Assembly: GCA_947034895.1 (NCBI GenBank)
Contig: OX344764.1
Location: forward strand, 46,171,348-46,235,347
DNA: 64,000 nucleotides
Direction of reading: 5' to 3'
From: Rhytidiadelphus loreus
Lineage: Eukaryota; Streptophyta; Bryopsida; Hypnales; Hylocomiaceae
Shown here piece after piece: positions 36,119 through 46,869 of the stretch. Position numbers and translations under genes: made by a program. The first letter of the stretch is position 1; the number at the start of each line of letters is the position of its first letter. The notes beneath the pieces were generated by a model. It worked only from the letters and a program-made list of their open reading frames with translations, was not told the DNA's origin and made no database searches.

Positions 36119-37077
36119 CCCCTCATTGCCGGAGGGGACGAAAAGTGTCCTTACAGAAAATTCAAAGTGCTGTAACTTTTGCATCTGATGTCCAAATTCA
36201 ATAAAACTTGTTGGTAAAGTTGCGTTCTCTCTTCTTGTTTATGTAGTAAAATTTTAAGATCAATCCAAAATGTACTGATTTCTTGGAAGTCAATCGAAGT
36301 TCACAGGTTCAATTTGAATTCACCAAATTACATTTGAAGGCTAAAACTTTGGGGGCTTGTATCTCCTTCATCCAATGTTTGTTTTCAATAAAATTTGTTG
36401 GATTATGTTCCCCTTAAAGTCTAGTTATTGTGGTAAAATTTTCAGGTCAATCCAAGTTGTTTTGAATGCTTGGGAGCAATTCGAAGTTCAAAATCCAGAC
36501 ATTTTTGCATTACCTTTGAACTTCGGCGGCTTATAACTTCTTCAGACACGGTTTGTTTTCAATAATTTTTGTCTTAAAAGTTGCGCATACTAGTCTTGTT
36601 CTTGTGTTAAAAAATTCATATCAATCCAAGAAGTTATGATTTACTGAGAAGCATTTTAGTAGAGATAGGTTTATCCATAGATGTGTTTTTTTGTTACTTT
36701 TTTCACTGTTTTTTGACATTTCAATACAATTTTGCAAACGCAATGAGTCAATTGAATGATTTTTTTTCCATCAAAGTGTTTGTCTTTTGTTTCCAAATTA
36801 CTTTGTAGTTTCAAGTTTTTTCATTTGAATAGGTTTAGAAATCGAATTTCACCTCCCAAGGTGTTTTTAGGAAAATTTCAGCATCTTTTTTCAACACTAA
36901 AACATTATAATCTCTCAATCTATACGGTCAAATGATCCCAAATTTGATTTACACCATCTACAACATGCACACTACAAGATTGTACGGTTGAGATTTTCAT
37001 ACCTTAATCACATTTAGACTTATAACACTTGAAGAGCAAGGTTGTTTTTTGAATGGTCAGGCCTTGGGGGTGAGGGG
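36119..37077. mobile_element. TTAA-flanked element, 959 bp, nested
   Basis: TTAA at 36115-36118 and 37078-37081. The left end CCCCTCATTGCCGGAGGGG and right end GGTGAGGGG-type terminus (reverse complement CCCCTCACCCCC) are inverted. The interior has repeated phrases (CAATCCAA near 36255, 36452 and 36623; TTTGTTTTCAATAA twice) suggesting internal repeats of about 190 bp. It is non-coding and sits inside the 3.3-kb DNA element. Confidence 0.65.
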
Positions 37078-37504
37078 TTAATGGTTGGGCTCGTTTAGGC
37101 ACCGCATGTCAATTATGTATTCTCAAGTTTGCTGAATTTGTTTGTTCCAAATGGAGGGCTTGTATGCTAATTTGAGGTTTAGAGATGAAATTTTAATGCT
37201 TTTAGGGTTTGGTACTATTTCTAGTTGGTATGAATGTGACCTTGTTTAAACTCCCATCGATACATATTTCCCAAAAAAGATTACATCTAGTTCAGCTGAG
37301 ATATACGTTTGTTTTTTTTCTTCCAAAAATACCACCAAAACTTAATAAGATTCAATATCAGCCATTAGATGGTTAGTTTGTGGACTGATGGCAGTTAGAT
37401 GGCATATTGGTAGGGTGCAGAAAATAGTCAAGGCTATTGGAGAAAAATGAGCTCTAGTGGATTATGTATGAAATGTTTCACTTTCTGATGAGAGAATCAA
37501 TATC

Positions 37505-37789
37505 TTGCCTAAATACTACAAGCACATTGTAGGATTGCAGTATACATATGGAGGTTATGAAGGAGTTGAATGTGACTTTATTGGTTTGGAGAGTGTTGTA
37601 TGCCTTGTCACAGTAGTCATTGATGCAGATAATGATGTTTATACATTGGCTGTAGAGGATCGTGATGCATTGGACAAATATGTAGATTGTGAGATGAAGC
37701 GTAGAGGCTCATGTAGTGGAGTTAGAAGTAGGGAGGAGTGTGCTACATTTGTAGTTGCTACACCTCCTCCCAAAAGAGGGAGACCTTGA
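37505..37789 (+). CDS. Short ORF of unknown function, 94 codons, with basic tail
   Basis: The reading frame stays open upstream of this ATG for about 15 codons to a stop near 37470, so the true start is unclear. The product begins MPKYYKHIVGLQYTYGG, has an alternating acidic/hydrophobic middle, a Cys-containing stretch and ends PPPKRGRP, an AT-hook-like tail. It lies inside the 3.3-kb DNA element, so it may be a remnant of an element-encoded DNA-binding protein. I do not recognise the family. Confidence 0.3.
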   Translation: MPKYYKHIVGLQYTYGGYEGVECDFIGLESVVCLVTVVIDADNDVYTLAVEDRDALDKYVDCEMKRRGSCSGVRSREECATFVVATPPPKRGRP

Positions 37790-38599
37790 AAGGACCTTGT
37801 AGTATTAGCAAATACTATTGCATTACATGTGTTTTGGCTGTTGGGGAGGGCTGCGAGTTCCCAACTCAAAACCCACCAAAAACCGCCGTTCCCCGCTTGC
37901 GCTGACCTGGCCGAGAGATTGCCATGTCATTTTTTTCGAAAAAAACAAAAAAAACAAAACTTAATTTAACTTTGTTTCTCATTTTAAGGATTTAATTTAA
38001 TTTAATTTTTTTTTCAAGAAAAAGAAAGTCTAACACCGGAGTTCGAGAAGACCGAGAGTAATAGAGCTGGAAATAGGACCGAAATGGCCCTCCACCCCCC
38101 CCCCCCCCCTCTCCAATCTCATCTAATGTAACATCTACTTCTAATACTCCCATTAGGCACTCTACAAGATTAACAAAATAGCTCTTTCAAATTTTCTTCA
38201 TATACACTATGAAGATTTTTTTTTAATAAATATGCAGCCTAGAATTTTTTCTAGCTATTTTATTTAATTTTGTCTTCACCCAACATTTTGGTCATTTTAA
38301 TTTCATTTTATTTTTACAAAAGCCATCCTTTAAGCTGTTTTAATGCCAATGACCCCTACATATAATATGGGAGTTGCGTACCTGGGATCGGCACCAGCGA
38401 ACCAGGTACTAGCCAACCGGGCACCAACGGCCAGTCCAACAAGCCGGCATCAACGATCGGTCCAGTAGGCTGAGGTCATCTTTTAGCTCTAGGTCTTGGC
38501 TGAGGCCACCCCTCCGGCTAGAGCTCGGGCTGATTTTTTTTTTTTTTTTTTTTTTTAATACGAAAACGGGCAAAAAGGAAAAAAAATCAAAGATAGTTT

Positions 38600-39090
38600 A
38601 ATATAGGAGGGAAATGTAGGTTAGCATAGAAATTAAGAAGTAGTTTAGCATAAAAGAAGATCATAGATTAACATAGAAGTTAAGAAGAAGTTTAGCATAA
38701 AAGGAGAACATAAGTTAGCATAGAAGTTAAGAAGTAGTTTAGCATAGGAGAAGAGGTATAGATTAGCATGGAAATTAAGAAGTAGTTTAGCATAAAAGAA
38801 GGATATAGGTTAGCATAGGAATTAAGAAGTAGTTTAGCATAAAAGAAGGACATAGGTTAGCATAGGAGTTAAAAAATAGTTTAGCATAAAAGAAAGACAT
38901 AGGTTAGCATAGGAGTTAAAAAGTAGTTTAGTATAAAAGAAAGACATAGGTTAGCATAAGAGGTAAGAAGTAGTTTAGCATAAAAGAAGGACATAGGTTA
39001 GCATAAGAGTTAAGAAGTAGTTTAGCATAAAAGAAGGACATAGGTTAGCATAGGAGTTAAGAAGTAGTATAGCATAGGAATGAGGGATAG
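38600..39090. repeat. 47-bp minisatellite, about ten copies
   Basis: Unit approximately TTAAGAAGTAGTTTAGCATAAAAGAAGGACATAGGTTAGCATAGGAG; successive GGTTAG starts at 38808, 38855 and 38902 are 47 bp apart. The related element C has a shorter-period (about 40 bp) minus-strand equivalent at 52090-52270. Confidence 0.85.
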
Positions 39091-39236
39091 TTAGCATAAA
39101 GAGTAAGAGTGGAGCAAGTAAGAAACACATCTATCCTGCAATCATAACTTCCTTCAAGCCTCACCACCTCCCAACAACCATCGTCACTCCAAACAACTTC
39201 AAATGCACAAGTGAAGAGTGAGAGATGGCTTAGAGA

Positions 39237-39411
39237 CACTAGTAAAAATCCATGTTTTTCTAGACAGATTTTTCTAGACATCCACATGTTTTTCATGTTA
39301 ACAGTGATGTCAAATGAAACATCTCAATGTTTTATTTGACATCACTGTTAACATGAAAACATATGGATGTCTAGAAAAATCCGTCAAAAAAAACACAGGT
39401 TCTTTCTAGTG
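39237..39411. mobile_element. CACTA-type MITE, 175 bp
   Basis: The left end CACTAGTAAAAATCC and the right end, reverse complement CACTAGAAAGAACC, form a foldback whose inner arms (TGTTAACAGTGATGTCAAAT and its inverse) pair almost perfectly. The flanks AGA and ATA agree at two of three positions, so the target duplication has probably mutated. Internal phrase GACGGATTTTTCTAGACATCC relates it to the element at 15152. Non-coding. Confidence 0.75.
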
Positions 39412-40002
39412 ATAGGAAGAAGACACTATAGAGAGAGATAGGACGAGAATCCCCTCAACCATTAGGGTAAGCTAACGTGTAAGGGAGTTAGGTTGGGCGT
39501 AAGTGATAGTTAGCTCGCATTTTTTACTTGCTAAGTAGGTAGGTGGCACGCCAACCATTCCCAATTAATGGGGCATGAGTGTTGAGGTAAAAGAAAAGGA
39601 GGGGAAAAAAATTGAGGGAAAGATATACAAATCTTTCGGGCTATAAATAATGCTTTGGCCAATGGGAGGGGTCATCCTCATAACTTGAAATGGTGGAAGA
39701 GGGGGACTTGACCGCCTTAATCAGGGACCTCCATGCCAAGGTAAGATCCTAACCTCTCCTCCTTAAAACTAGCCCATTAGAGGTCAAGCACTAGGTAGGG
39801 CTGAGAGCTAGGTACTATTAGGACCAAAGTCATGTTAAATTTGAGTGAAGAAGCGTAGAGTAGACACCGAGAGGTTTCCAAAAACATAAGACACATAGGA
39901 ATTAGAGTTAGGATGCAAAAGATATAGATGGATGAAGTTTAAGGACAAAAATGGATGAAACTTGGGAGTTCTCATCCATTCAAGTCAAAACTTGAAACTT
40001 AG

Positions 40003-40174
40003 CACTAGTAGAAACCTGTGTTGCAGTCAACAAAATCCAAATGACATTTATGTTGACTGCAACACAGTTTTCAGAAATTCACGTTCCAGTGAACGCGAAT
40101 TTTTGAAAACTGTGTTGCAGTCAACATAAATGTCATCTAGATTTTGTTGATTGCAACACAAGTTTCTTCTAGTG
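40003..40174. mobile_element. CACTA-type MITE, 172 bp
   Basis: Near-complete palindrome: CACTAGTAGAAACCTGTGTT at the left and AACACAAGTTTCTTCTAGTG at the right, with GCAGTCAACA and AATGACATTTATG arms. The target duplication TAG lies at 40000-40002 and 40175-40177. Non-coding; would fold into a long hairpin RNA if transcribed. Confidence 0.85.
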
Positions 40175-40177
40175 TAG

Positions 40178-41456
40178 AGCATGCCCACCCGTCCTCCAAA
40201 ATGGATGACTAGATTGGCAACTTGGCTTGCAAATGACTCTTGGCTTGCAAATGGGGCCATTTTGCCTTCCGCTCCATGGCCTGCTCCAGGGCTTGCAAAC
40301 AGCAAAAGACAAATTGAAATTGCTTTCTGTATGGTCTACATGCCAAGTTATTTTTACCCGAGCTCATTATGTTTCACCTCTGGCCCCTCCAGTTTACTCT
40401 TCCTATGATGTGCTGTACCAAACTCTAAATTTTTTTTTCTCACTCTTGCAAGCATTTAGAGTTTTGGTTTGCAGACGTAGTTTTGGTTTGCAAACGTTAT
40501 GCATTTTAACTTATTCAACTTTTTTATGTCGGACTTACTGTGAATGATTTGAATGGAGCAAGTTGTAAATATATTCACAAATGTCCATCATCTAGTGCTG
40601 GAGATTCCAACTCAGTCAAAAAAAAATTGTATGATTTATTTCTAAAAGGTTTATTTTTACAATTTCTCAAAAAAAAATCAAGAACAAGGTTTAATTTGCT
40701 TGCTAGAAAAATCTCACTAGTGGATTATCATGTTTCAATCCCACTCTTAGAGGTATTAATAATATATTTGATCTTCCAATCTTGCACCAAATTCTAACTA
40801 ATAATTTGGTAAAGATAGAAATGAATTTGGGTATGTTTTGAAATCTATTTTCTAGACTTTCAACTCAATTCTTCAAAACAAAACAAAAATTTAATTCAAA
40901 GTCTATAGTCCAGTAGAAAATATACTTTTTTACACGTAGAAAGTGTTAAAATTGTATATATCAATTATATAATAGGATAAATATAGATTGATAGTGAAAT
41001 TTGACTTGAAGGTCATTGTCAAGGGTGTTTTTGGTGTAAAAAATTAACAACTAATTGAAAAAATTTCACACAAATCTCCATTGCTACTTGTACCTCTTGA
41101 ATTTTTTTAAAGTTAATTGGATTGTTTTTGTTATATTTACAAATGAATTTTCACTTTTAGTCACAAAAATTATAACTATGGCATTTTTTCATGAAGGAAA
41201 GTAAAAATTATCAAAATGATTGACAATTCATAGTGCCACATAATAAAAATATAAGTTTGATATATGAACGCAATTTAAGAGGGAAAATTTAGCTTAGACA
41301 TGTTTCTCAACAAATATGAACCTATCTTGGGGTTAAGGGGTGCTACGACCAAAGTTGTTGGATAAATGACTTGACTTTTCATTGTAGAAACAAAGAGTGC
41401 ATTCATTGATCCAATAGTTGTAGCATTTTGGTTGTGGAGGCCGCATCCTTTATGAG
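40178..41456. other. AT-rich spacer
   Basis: ORFs of 75-106 codons at 40181-40797 overlap in different frames with no domain-like sequence. A CTTGCAAATG phrase repeats three times near 40220-40250. No element boundary seen. Confidence 0.4.
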
Positions 41457-41460
41457 TTAA

Positions 41461-41735
41461 CCCTGAAAGGACAAAACTACGTTTTTTGACAACATAGCGA
41501 TTTTAGGCAGCTCACTACAAATGGAATTTTTAGTTTTTTTCTTTGAAATTTCCACACAACATTTGCCCAAGGAGTAACTTTAAGGCCCAACAATTTTCAT
41601 AACTTTTCACTACATGGTTCAAAAGTTATTACATGATATATAATTTTTAGTGTTCGGCGGGCAATTTGGGCAGAAAAAAAAACTTTTTTGAAAATCACTT
41701 TTAAAAAAAATAAAAATTTGAGATTGATTCTGTAG

Positions 41736-41808
<73 letters not shown>

Positions 41809-41860
41809 GTAAACTTTGAATCATTTCATTTTGATTAATGAGATGAAAGCGGGCACCCAC
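41461..41860. mobile_element. TTAA-family element, truncated, with long TA microsatellite
   Basis: TTAA at 41457-41460 is followed by CCCTGAAAGGACAAAAC. The inner sequence is the reverse complement of the right half of the element at 9657-10307, and includes GCGGGCAATTTGGGCAG and CTCATTAATC-type motifs of the array elements in inverse order. A (TA)n run of over 60 bp lies at 41739-41805. The other end is missing, abutting LTR-like sequence. Confidence 0.55.
41739..41805. repeat. (TA)n microsatellite
   Basis: Uninterrupted alternating TA of more than 60 bp inside the truncated TTAA element, at the position where array copies have TATATAAA. It probably expanded from that short seed. Confidence 0.95.
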
Positions 41861-41908
41861 CTCCTTTCATTTTCTTACTAATAATCTTATCGTTTGAGAT
41901 TTTCACCT

Positions 41909-42024
41909 CACTAATAGAAAATGTAGGAATTTTGATAGAATTGTTGATTTTGTTGCGTTGTTTGGGTCACTATTTTGTTGAAATCAACAGAATTCTGTCA
42001 AAAGTCCTGCGTTTTCTACTAGTG
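41909..42024. mobile_element. CACTA-type MITE, 116 bp, inserted in an LTR relic
   Basis: The left end CACTAATAGAAAATGTAGGA and the right end, reverse complement CACTAGTAGAAAACGCAGGA, pair along about 45 bp. The target duplication CCT lies at 41906-41908 and 42025-42027. The flanking sequence on both sides (GAGATTTTCACCT and TTAAACTTG...) matches the LTR-like unit C around 53468, so the insertion point in the LTR is visible. Confidence 0.85.
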
Positions 42025-43056
42025 CCTTAAACTTGAATTTTCACTATTTAAGTTGGACCAAAACTTTAACTTTTGGAGAAAGACTCCAAATCACAAATGG
42101 ATTGTGCTAATGACTTTAGAAGGCCATTATTAGTCTAAAGTGTCCATATCCCTTTCTCTTTGCAAAAAACTCAAAGAATCCAAGTACCAACTTAAAATTG
42201 AAATGGAGTAAAAATAAATCAACTTTTGGAGTTTATCTTTTTTGAGAAAAGTAATTAAGCTATGCTCTTTAGTAGATATTAGAGAATAAAAGAAGACCTT
42301 GCTTCAATCCCATTTCAATTTTGTGTGCCTCCAAAATGTCAATCAACTCTATGAACTTCCTTCAAATTTGCCAATTTTGAAGTATATTTTTAGTTCAAGT
42401 ACTTTTAAATGTTGAAATGTCATGAAACTTGTTGGAGCATGTTATTAACATTAAAAAATTATAATAATTTTTAGTGAGATTTTACCGCATCTTGGCTAAT
42501 TTTTACAATTTTTCATCGTGAATTTTAGTTGTTGATTGTTCAGAAGAGGGTCTTTTAAATTGATTTTGTTGTTGAACTCTTAGTGCAATTTCTACCTCAA
42601 AATATGGTACTCCAGTTGTAGATGCCCTCCATTGGTTCACCTTCAGTTTTTTTAACCTATAGGCTAACAATTGGTTTTTTTACTAATTCACAACATTGAA
42701 TGGGAAATTAAGACCTCACTCTAGGAATTGATTGAAAATTCTCACATAGGTTTTGTTGGACCAATTTAGCTATGATCTATCACATGGAAGGTATGTTTAG
42801 GCAATTTGAGCAATTCGGATAATTTCTACTAAATATCCATAATTTATATAAATTTTGAATTTCTAGACTATTTATATGCAAGATTTGGATTTACTTTAAA
42901 GAAAATACTCTATTTAGGACCAAATGATATATTGTCAATTTGTCATGTGACATACCTATTTTGGTTTTACACTTTGTATATAAAATTATATTAAAATTCG
43001 CAAAAATTAAATTAAAAAAACACATAAGCCCTAAGTGATGAATTGGGAGTTTGTAG
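42025..43056 (-). mobile_element. LTR-like unit D, truncated
   Basis: Read on the minus strand, it starts near 43056 (TACAAACTCCCAATTCATCAC, a mutated TGTGAGCCCCAAATTCGTCAC), passes the GACATACCTATTTTGGTT region (42949 on plus), and contains TTTTTAGTGAGATTTTACCGC on plus at 42469. It continues through the CACTA-type MITE to about 41862, where it is cut by the truncated TTAA element. Confidence 0.55.
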
Positions 43057-43299
43057 GTAGCATGGATGTGCGGTTCAAACCTATGTACTCTCTATCTTGA
43101 CAAAATCAGCTTGTTTCTCAAGTGCTTTGATAGCATTTGGTTCAGGGTTGTCCACGTCACGTCATGTTCGGACGTCCGGATGTCTGGACAGACGTTGGGA
43201 TTCATCCTCAATGTCCGTCAGAATGAAATCAGGTCGAGAATCGTCAATAGAGGATGAATAACTAGAAAAATGGATGGACGTACTCGATGGACGTTTTTA

Positions 43300-43560
43300 G
43301 TCAACGGGCGGGTTGGACGGGCTTACGGGCAAGTTGGACAGGCGGGCCTTCGTCGACGGTTTAGGGTCAGGCATCTAGATGGGCGGGTCTCCGTCGACGG
43401 TTTGGGATTGGACATCTGGACAGGCAAGTCTCCGTCGACGGTTTAGGGTCAGGCATCTAGACGGGCGGGTCTCCATGGACGGTTTAGGATCAAGCATATG
43501 GATAGGCGGGCTTCCATTGACAATTTAAGGTCAGGCATCTGGATGGGCGGACCAGCTTTG
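43300..43560. repeat. Minisatellite of about 42 bp, five to six copies
   Basis: Repeating core GGGTCTCCGTCGACGGTTTAGGGTCAGGCATCTAGACGGGC with scattered changes. GC-rich against an AT-rich background. Immediately upstream (43160-43300) lie GGACGTCCGGATGTCTGGAC-type sequences also present at 59725-59760. Confidence 0.75.
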
Positions 43561-43576
43561 AATCTTTTGCACTTAA

Positions 43577-44389
43577 CCCCTAAATGCCCAAGGCACCCAA
43601 ATCTGGTGTTTGCAAAACTTTGAAGTTAAATAAAACCTAACCAAATTTCTATTTTTAGTACTATATATATTTAGAAAGTTCTTCTTGAAGTCTAGTTTTA
43701 ACTTCAAAAGTCTACTCTTGAAAATAAATGATAGTGATTTTTCTATTCAAGATTTTGTGCAAGGGTACCCATTGCAATCTTGACTTCCTCTAGTATTGAG
43801 AGCTCTTTGAAATGAGCCTCAAATACACTAGATCTTGGAGAAAAAAATCAAAAAATCACATTCGTCTGGTTTATAGTTTTAAGTTTTGGAAAAATTGAAA
43901 ATGAAAAAGAAAAAATTCCGCCAAGGGCTTGCCCCTTTGATTCTTTGTACTTTATCCTTATCAATGGATTTTGTCCTTGTGTTTTTAAAAAAAAAAAAAT
44001 TACATTCAAAATTCATTTAAAAAAATTATATTTTAAGATTAGATTAGATTAGATTTTAAGAAGCCGTAAAAGTATAAATTGATTGGGGTTATCATGTTAG
44101 GCCCTTTAACCTCATATTTTTCACGTCACCAACTTTTAGATTTAACTTGTGAAAAGAGGATTGGAAGGCGGCACATCATTTTTGGAGTTCTATAGTCAAA
44201 GATTATAATCTTTCACTCCATAAGTGATGTTGTTGTGTTTTCTTTTCCTATGAGATATCTTACATGTCTAGATTGAATTTATACAGTTACAATTCACAAA
44301 AAATTGATACAACTTATTAAAATGTTTACATTTTGTTCAATTTAGAGAAAATTTGAAGAAGCTCAAAATAGGCCTTAAGCATTTAGGGA
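43577..44389. mobile_element. TTAA-flanked element, 813 bp
   Basis: TTAA at 43573-43576 and 44390-44393. The left end CCCCTAAATGCCCAAGGC and the right end GCATTTAGGGA are inverted. AT-rich interior without coding capacity. The terminus differs from the array type at the GGAC block, so this is a separate subfamily. Confidence 0.65.
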
Positions 44390-44393
44390 TTAA

Positions 44394-44614
44394 AGTTCGT
44401 TATTGAATTTATAATTAGAAAAATTGTGCAATTGATTTTACAATGTATAGATTGTATGGCAAGAAATTCAAAAATATTAATCCATGAAGGCCCTAGGCTA
44501 ATTATTGCCGAAAAACCACTCCAAGTTGCCATTTTTGTTGCATTCATCGAGAAATGAAAAGAAAAAGAAAAAATTAGAATCTAAGTATAGGATCACAATT
44601 CATAAAGTCATTTA
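44394..44614. other. AT-rich spacer
   Basis: Nothing recognisable between the TTAA element and the plastid-derived patch. Confidence 0.4.
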
Positions 44615-44615
44615 T

Positions 44616-44647
<32 letters not shown>

Positions 44648-44680
44648 GTGTTTAGTTGCCATCATTTAGTTTGGAACCCA
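44615..44680 (+). pseudogene. Plastid 16S rRNA fragment (central-3' region)
   Basis: TTGGGTTAAGTCCCGCAACG and the following GAGCGCAACCCTCGTGTTTAGTTGCC match the universally conserved 16S segment around E. coli position 1090-1110. Only about 65 bp is present, so it is not a functional rRNA gene. Confidence 0.85.
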
Positions 44681-44747
44681 AATTCGAAAATATTGTAAAA
44701 AAAATATTGAAATAATAAAAAAATGTACCAATTATCGTGCCCACGGT

Positions 44748-44787
44748 AAACGCACTCACCCGTCCGCCACTGAAAGCACCACTATTT
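44748..44787 (-). pseudogene. Plastid 16S rRNA fragment (5' region)
   Basis: ACTCACCCGTCCGCCACTG is the reverse complement of the conserved CAGTGGCGGACGGGTGAGT near the 5' end of plastid 16S rRNA. It is in opposite orientation to the fragment at 44615, so the rRNA has been rearranged. Confidence 0.75.
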
Positions 44788-44840
44788 TTTTTATTGAAAA
44801 TTATTAAAAAAGATAGAATAAAACTTATTAAATTAATTTA

Positions 44841-44930
<90 letters not shown>

Positions 44931-45325
44931 CTAAACCTGTTTTTTAAATAAAATAGACTTTCATATAAAAAAAATTTGTTTCGATTTTGTTTAGACAATG
45001 GATGTGAAGTTCTAACTCATATTTCGGGAAAATAGATTTGGGAATATTTATCAGAACTATAAGATTGAAAATAAAGATTACCTATTTTCTCTTTCATTTC
45101 TGGAATCGAAGATATTTGAGTATCTAGAGTAAAGGTCTTTTTTTTGGAAACCAATTCGTAGAGAATTGGTAAAAAAATGGAAAAAAATGGTATTTCGAAC
45201 CTTCTATTTTTGAATCAACAATAAAAGAATTCACTATTTTACCTCATATTTTAGGTTGTTTAGCCGGGCAATCAAAAAACTTTAATAATTTTTACTAATA
45301 AATTAAATTAATTTTTTTTTATAAA

Positions 45326-45367
45326 ATGGTTACGTTCATGCATAACTTCCATACCAAGGTTAGCACG
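45326..45367 (-). pseudogene. psbA: psbA fragment (D1 protein)
   Basis: The minus strand encodes RANLGMEVMHERN, the near-C-terminal segment of the photosystem II D1 protein. Both sides leave the psbA frame at once. It is a plastid-derived fragment of about 40 bp. Confidence 0.75.
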
Positions 45368-45435
45368 GGTTTTGAAGAAGACGACCTTTGAAAAAGAATA
45401 GGAGTTGTTAAACTTTTTTTTCATCCTGGCGTCGA

Positions 45436-45536
45436 TTCCGGATAACGCTTGCATCCTCTGTCTTACCGCGGCTGCTGGCACAGAGTTAGCCGATGCTTAT
45501 TCCTCAGATACCGTCATTGCTTCTTCTCTGAGAAAA
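45436..45536 (-). pseudogene. Plastid 16S rRNA fragment (530-loop region)
   Basis: The plus strand reads TACCGCGGCTGCTGGCACAG and AGTTAGCCGATGCTTATTCC, the reverse complement of the conserved 530-loop region of 16S rRNA. About 100 bp is preserved. Confidence 0.85.
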
Positions 45537-45858
45537 GGTCTCAACCATCCTCCTAAAATTTTTTAAATTTAAAGGCCTAGTTGAAATAGGAGGAGTACGC
45601 CATGCAAAACCTTCTCGAATTACTTTCAAATAAAAATGGTTATTATAATTAAGATTAAAAAATTTATTATAATTTTTGTACCGCTCTTGCAGCCCGCACC
45701 AAAACAGTGAACCCACCAGAGCTGTAGCGAAAGCGAGTCTTCCTAGTAATTCCTGAAGGAGGTTCTGTGAAAGATCTTCAAGATTCACCAAAAGCTTGGC
45801 TTAATTTAGTTCCATCCGCGCCTTCTGAGAAGACATACGTATATGTTTGCTGCACGAT

Positions 45859-45884
45859 GGGCTATTAGCTCAGTGGTAGAGCAG
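45859..45884 (+). pseudogene. trnI-GAU: tRNA-Ile (GAU) 5' half fragment
   Basis: GGGCTATTAGCTCAGTGGTA then GAGC matches the acceptor and D-arm of plastid tRNA-Ile(GAU). The anticodon arm and rest are replaced by unrelated AT-rich sequence, so it cannot form a tRNA. In plastids this gene follows 16S rRNA, which suits the other fragments here. Confidence 0.7.
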
Positions 45885-46869
45885 TTTTTCTTTATCCCTG
45901 GGCCATGAGTTTTAATGAATTAGGCACGCACAAGTACTAGTAACTTCCTGGACTAATAAATTTTTTGGAAGAGAATAATTGAACTATGCAGAACAAAAAT
46001 ATTAATCACTGGATAAAAAAGCCCGAAGCCAATCCCAGGGAACAGTAAAGCTTCTTTTTTTTCATCCTGGCGTCGAGAATCTTATAGTTCTGATAATATC
46101 TTTTATTATTTTTTGCATCCGTTATATTAGCACAAATATTCCGTATTGACACAAGGTTAGAATTCTAGCTCTTCTAGAGTGGTATTTCACTGATTAGGTG
46201 GCTTTTTAAGTCTGCCGTTAAATCCCAGGGCATTTTTTGTTTAATACTAACTTAGGAGGCTTTTTTTTATTAATAAAAATCACTTTACAGTTTCAAAATT
46301 GGCGATTATCTGGTTGGCTAGCAAAACAAGATAGTTTCATTTATTTTTAGGATTGCTATCGTTACCTTTTTTCTGTAGAATAGAGGGTAAGGTGTATGCA
46401 AAGTTTAATAAAATATTTTTTTTCCATTTTTTTACCAATTCTCTACGAATTGGTTTCCAAAAGACTAATAATTATTCCTAGAAAAATTAATCAATTAATT
46501 AAAGGAATTTATGGACTATGGGTGTGCGACGAAGAACCGGTAAAAGGGATAAAACTTGGGAAAATTTTCATGTAGCGTGACCTTATCGAGTTAGCAATTG
46601 CAAGATATTAGACTTTGATAATTTGATTGCCATAATGCCATTTGAGGAAAATATTCAATTTGTAAACTTTGAATTTAAAAATAAATATGAAGGAGTAGTC
46701 AATCAAAAGTCCAACTAAAAAAAGTTTAAAAAAAAGAGAACAAAACTTGATTTTTTTTTTGGTTTCATTCTTAAGACTTAAAGAAGATTTCATCAAAGAT
46801 TAAGCAACAAAATTAATTGTTATTTGTTTATTGCTTTGGTAAAGAATTTCTATTGTTCTTATTTCTTAA

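Larger units (their letters stand above)
35067..38382. mobile_element. 3.3-kb DNA element with 24-bp perfect TIRs, inserted in LTR unit B
   Basis: GGTACGCAACTCCCATATTA begins the left end (35067-35090) and its exact reverse complement closes the right end (38359-38382); 24 bp match perfectly. Flanks are both parts of the same LTR repeat tract, so the insertion is clear, but no exact target duplication is visible. It contains a TTAA element, a dispersed repeat (37829-38135), and two short plus-strand ORFs (35606-35830 and 37505-37789) of unknown nature. Superfamily not assigned. Confidence 0.7.
38383..39990 (+). mobile_element. LTR-type element B, remainder and leader
   Basis: After the insertion the AACCAGG-type tract resumes (38383-38470), followed by a T-run and a 47-bp minisatellite, then a non-coding leader with TGCCAAGGTAAGATCCTAACC (39733) and GGTTTCCAAAAACATAAGACACATAGGAATT (39874-39904). 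The reverse complement of 51330-52320 has the same order. No ORF of note. Confidence 0.55.

Noticed and set aside
40181..40797. Three overlapping plus-strand ORFs of 75-106 codons
   Set aside because: They shift frame repeatedly, use AT-rich codons and contain no domain.
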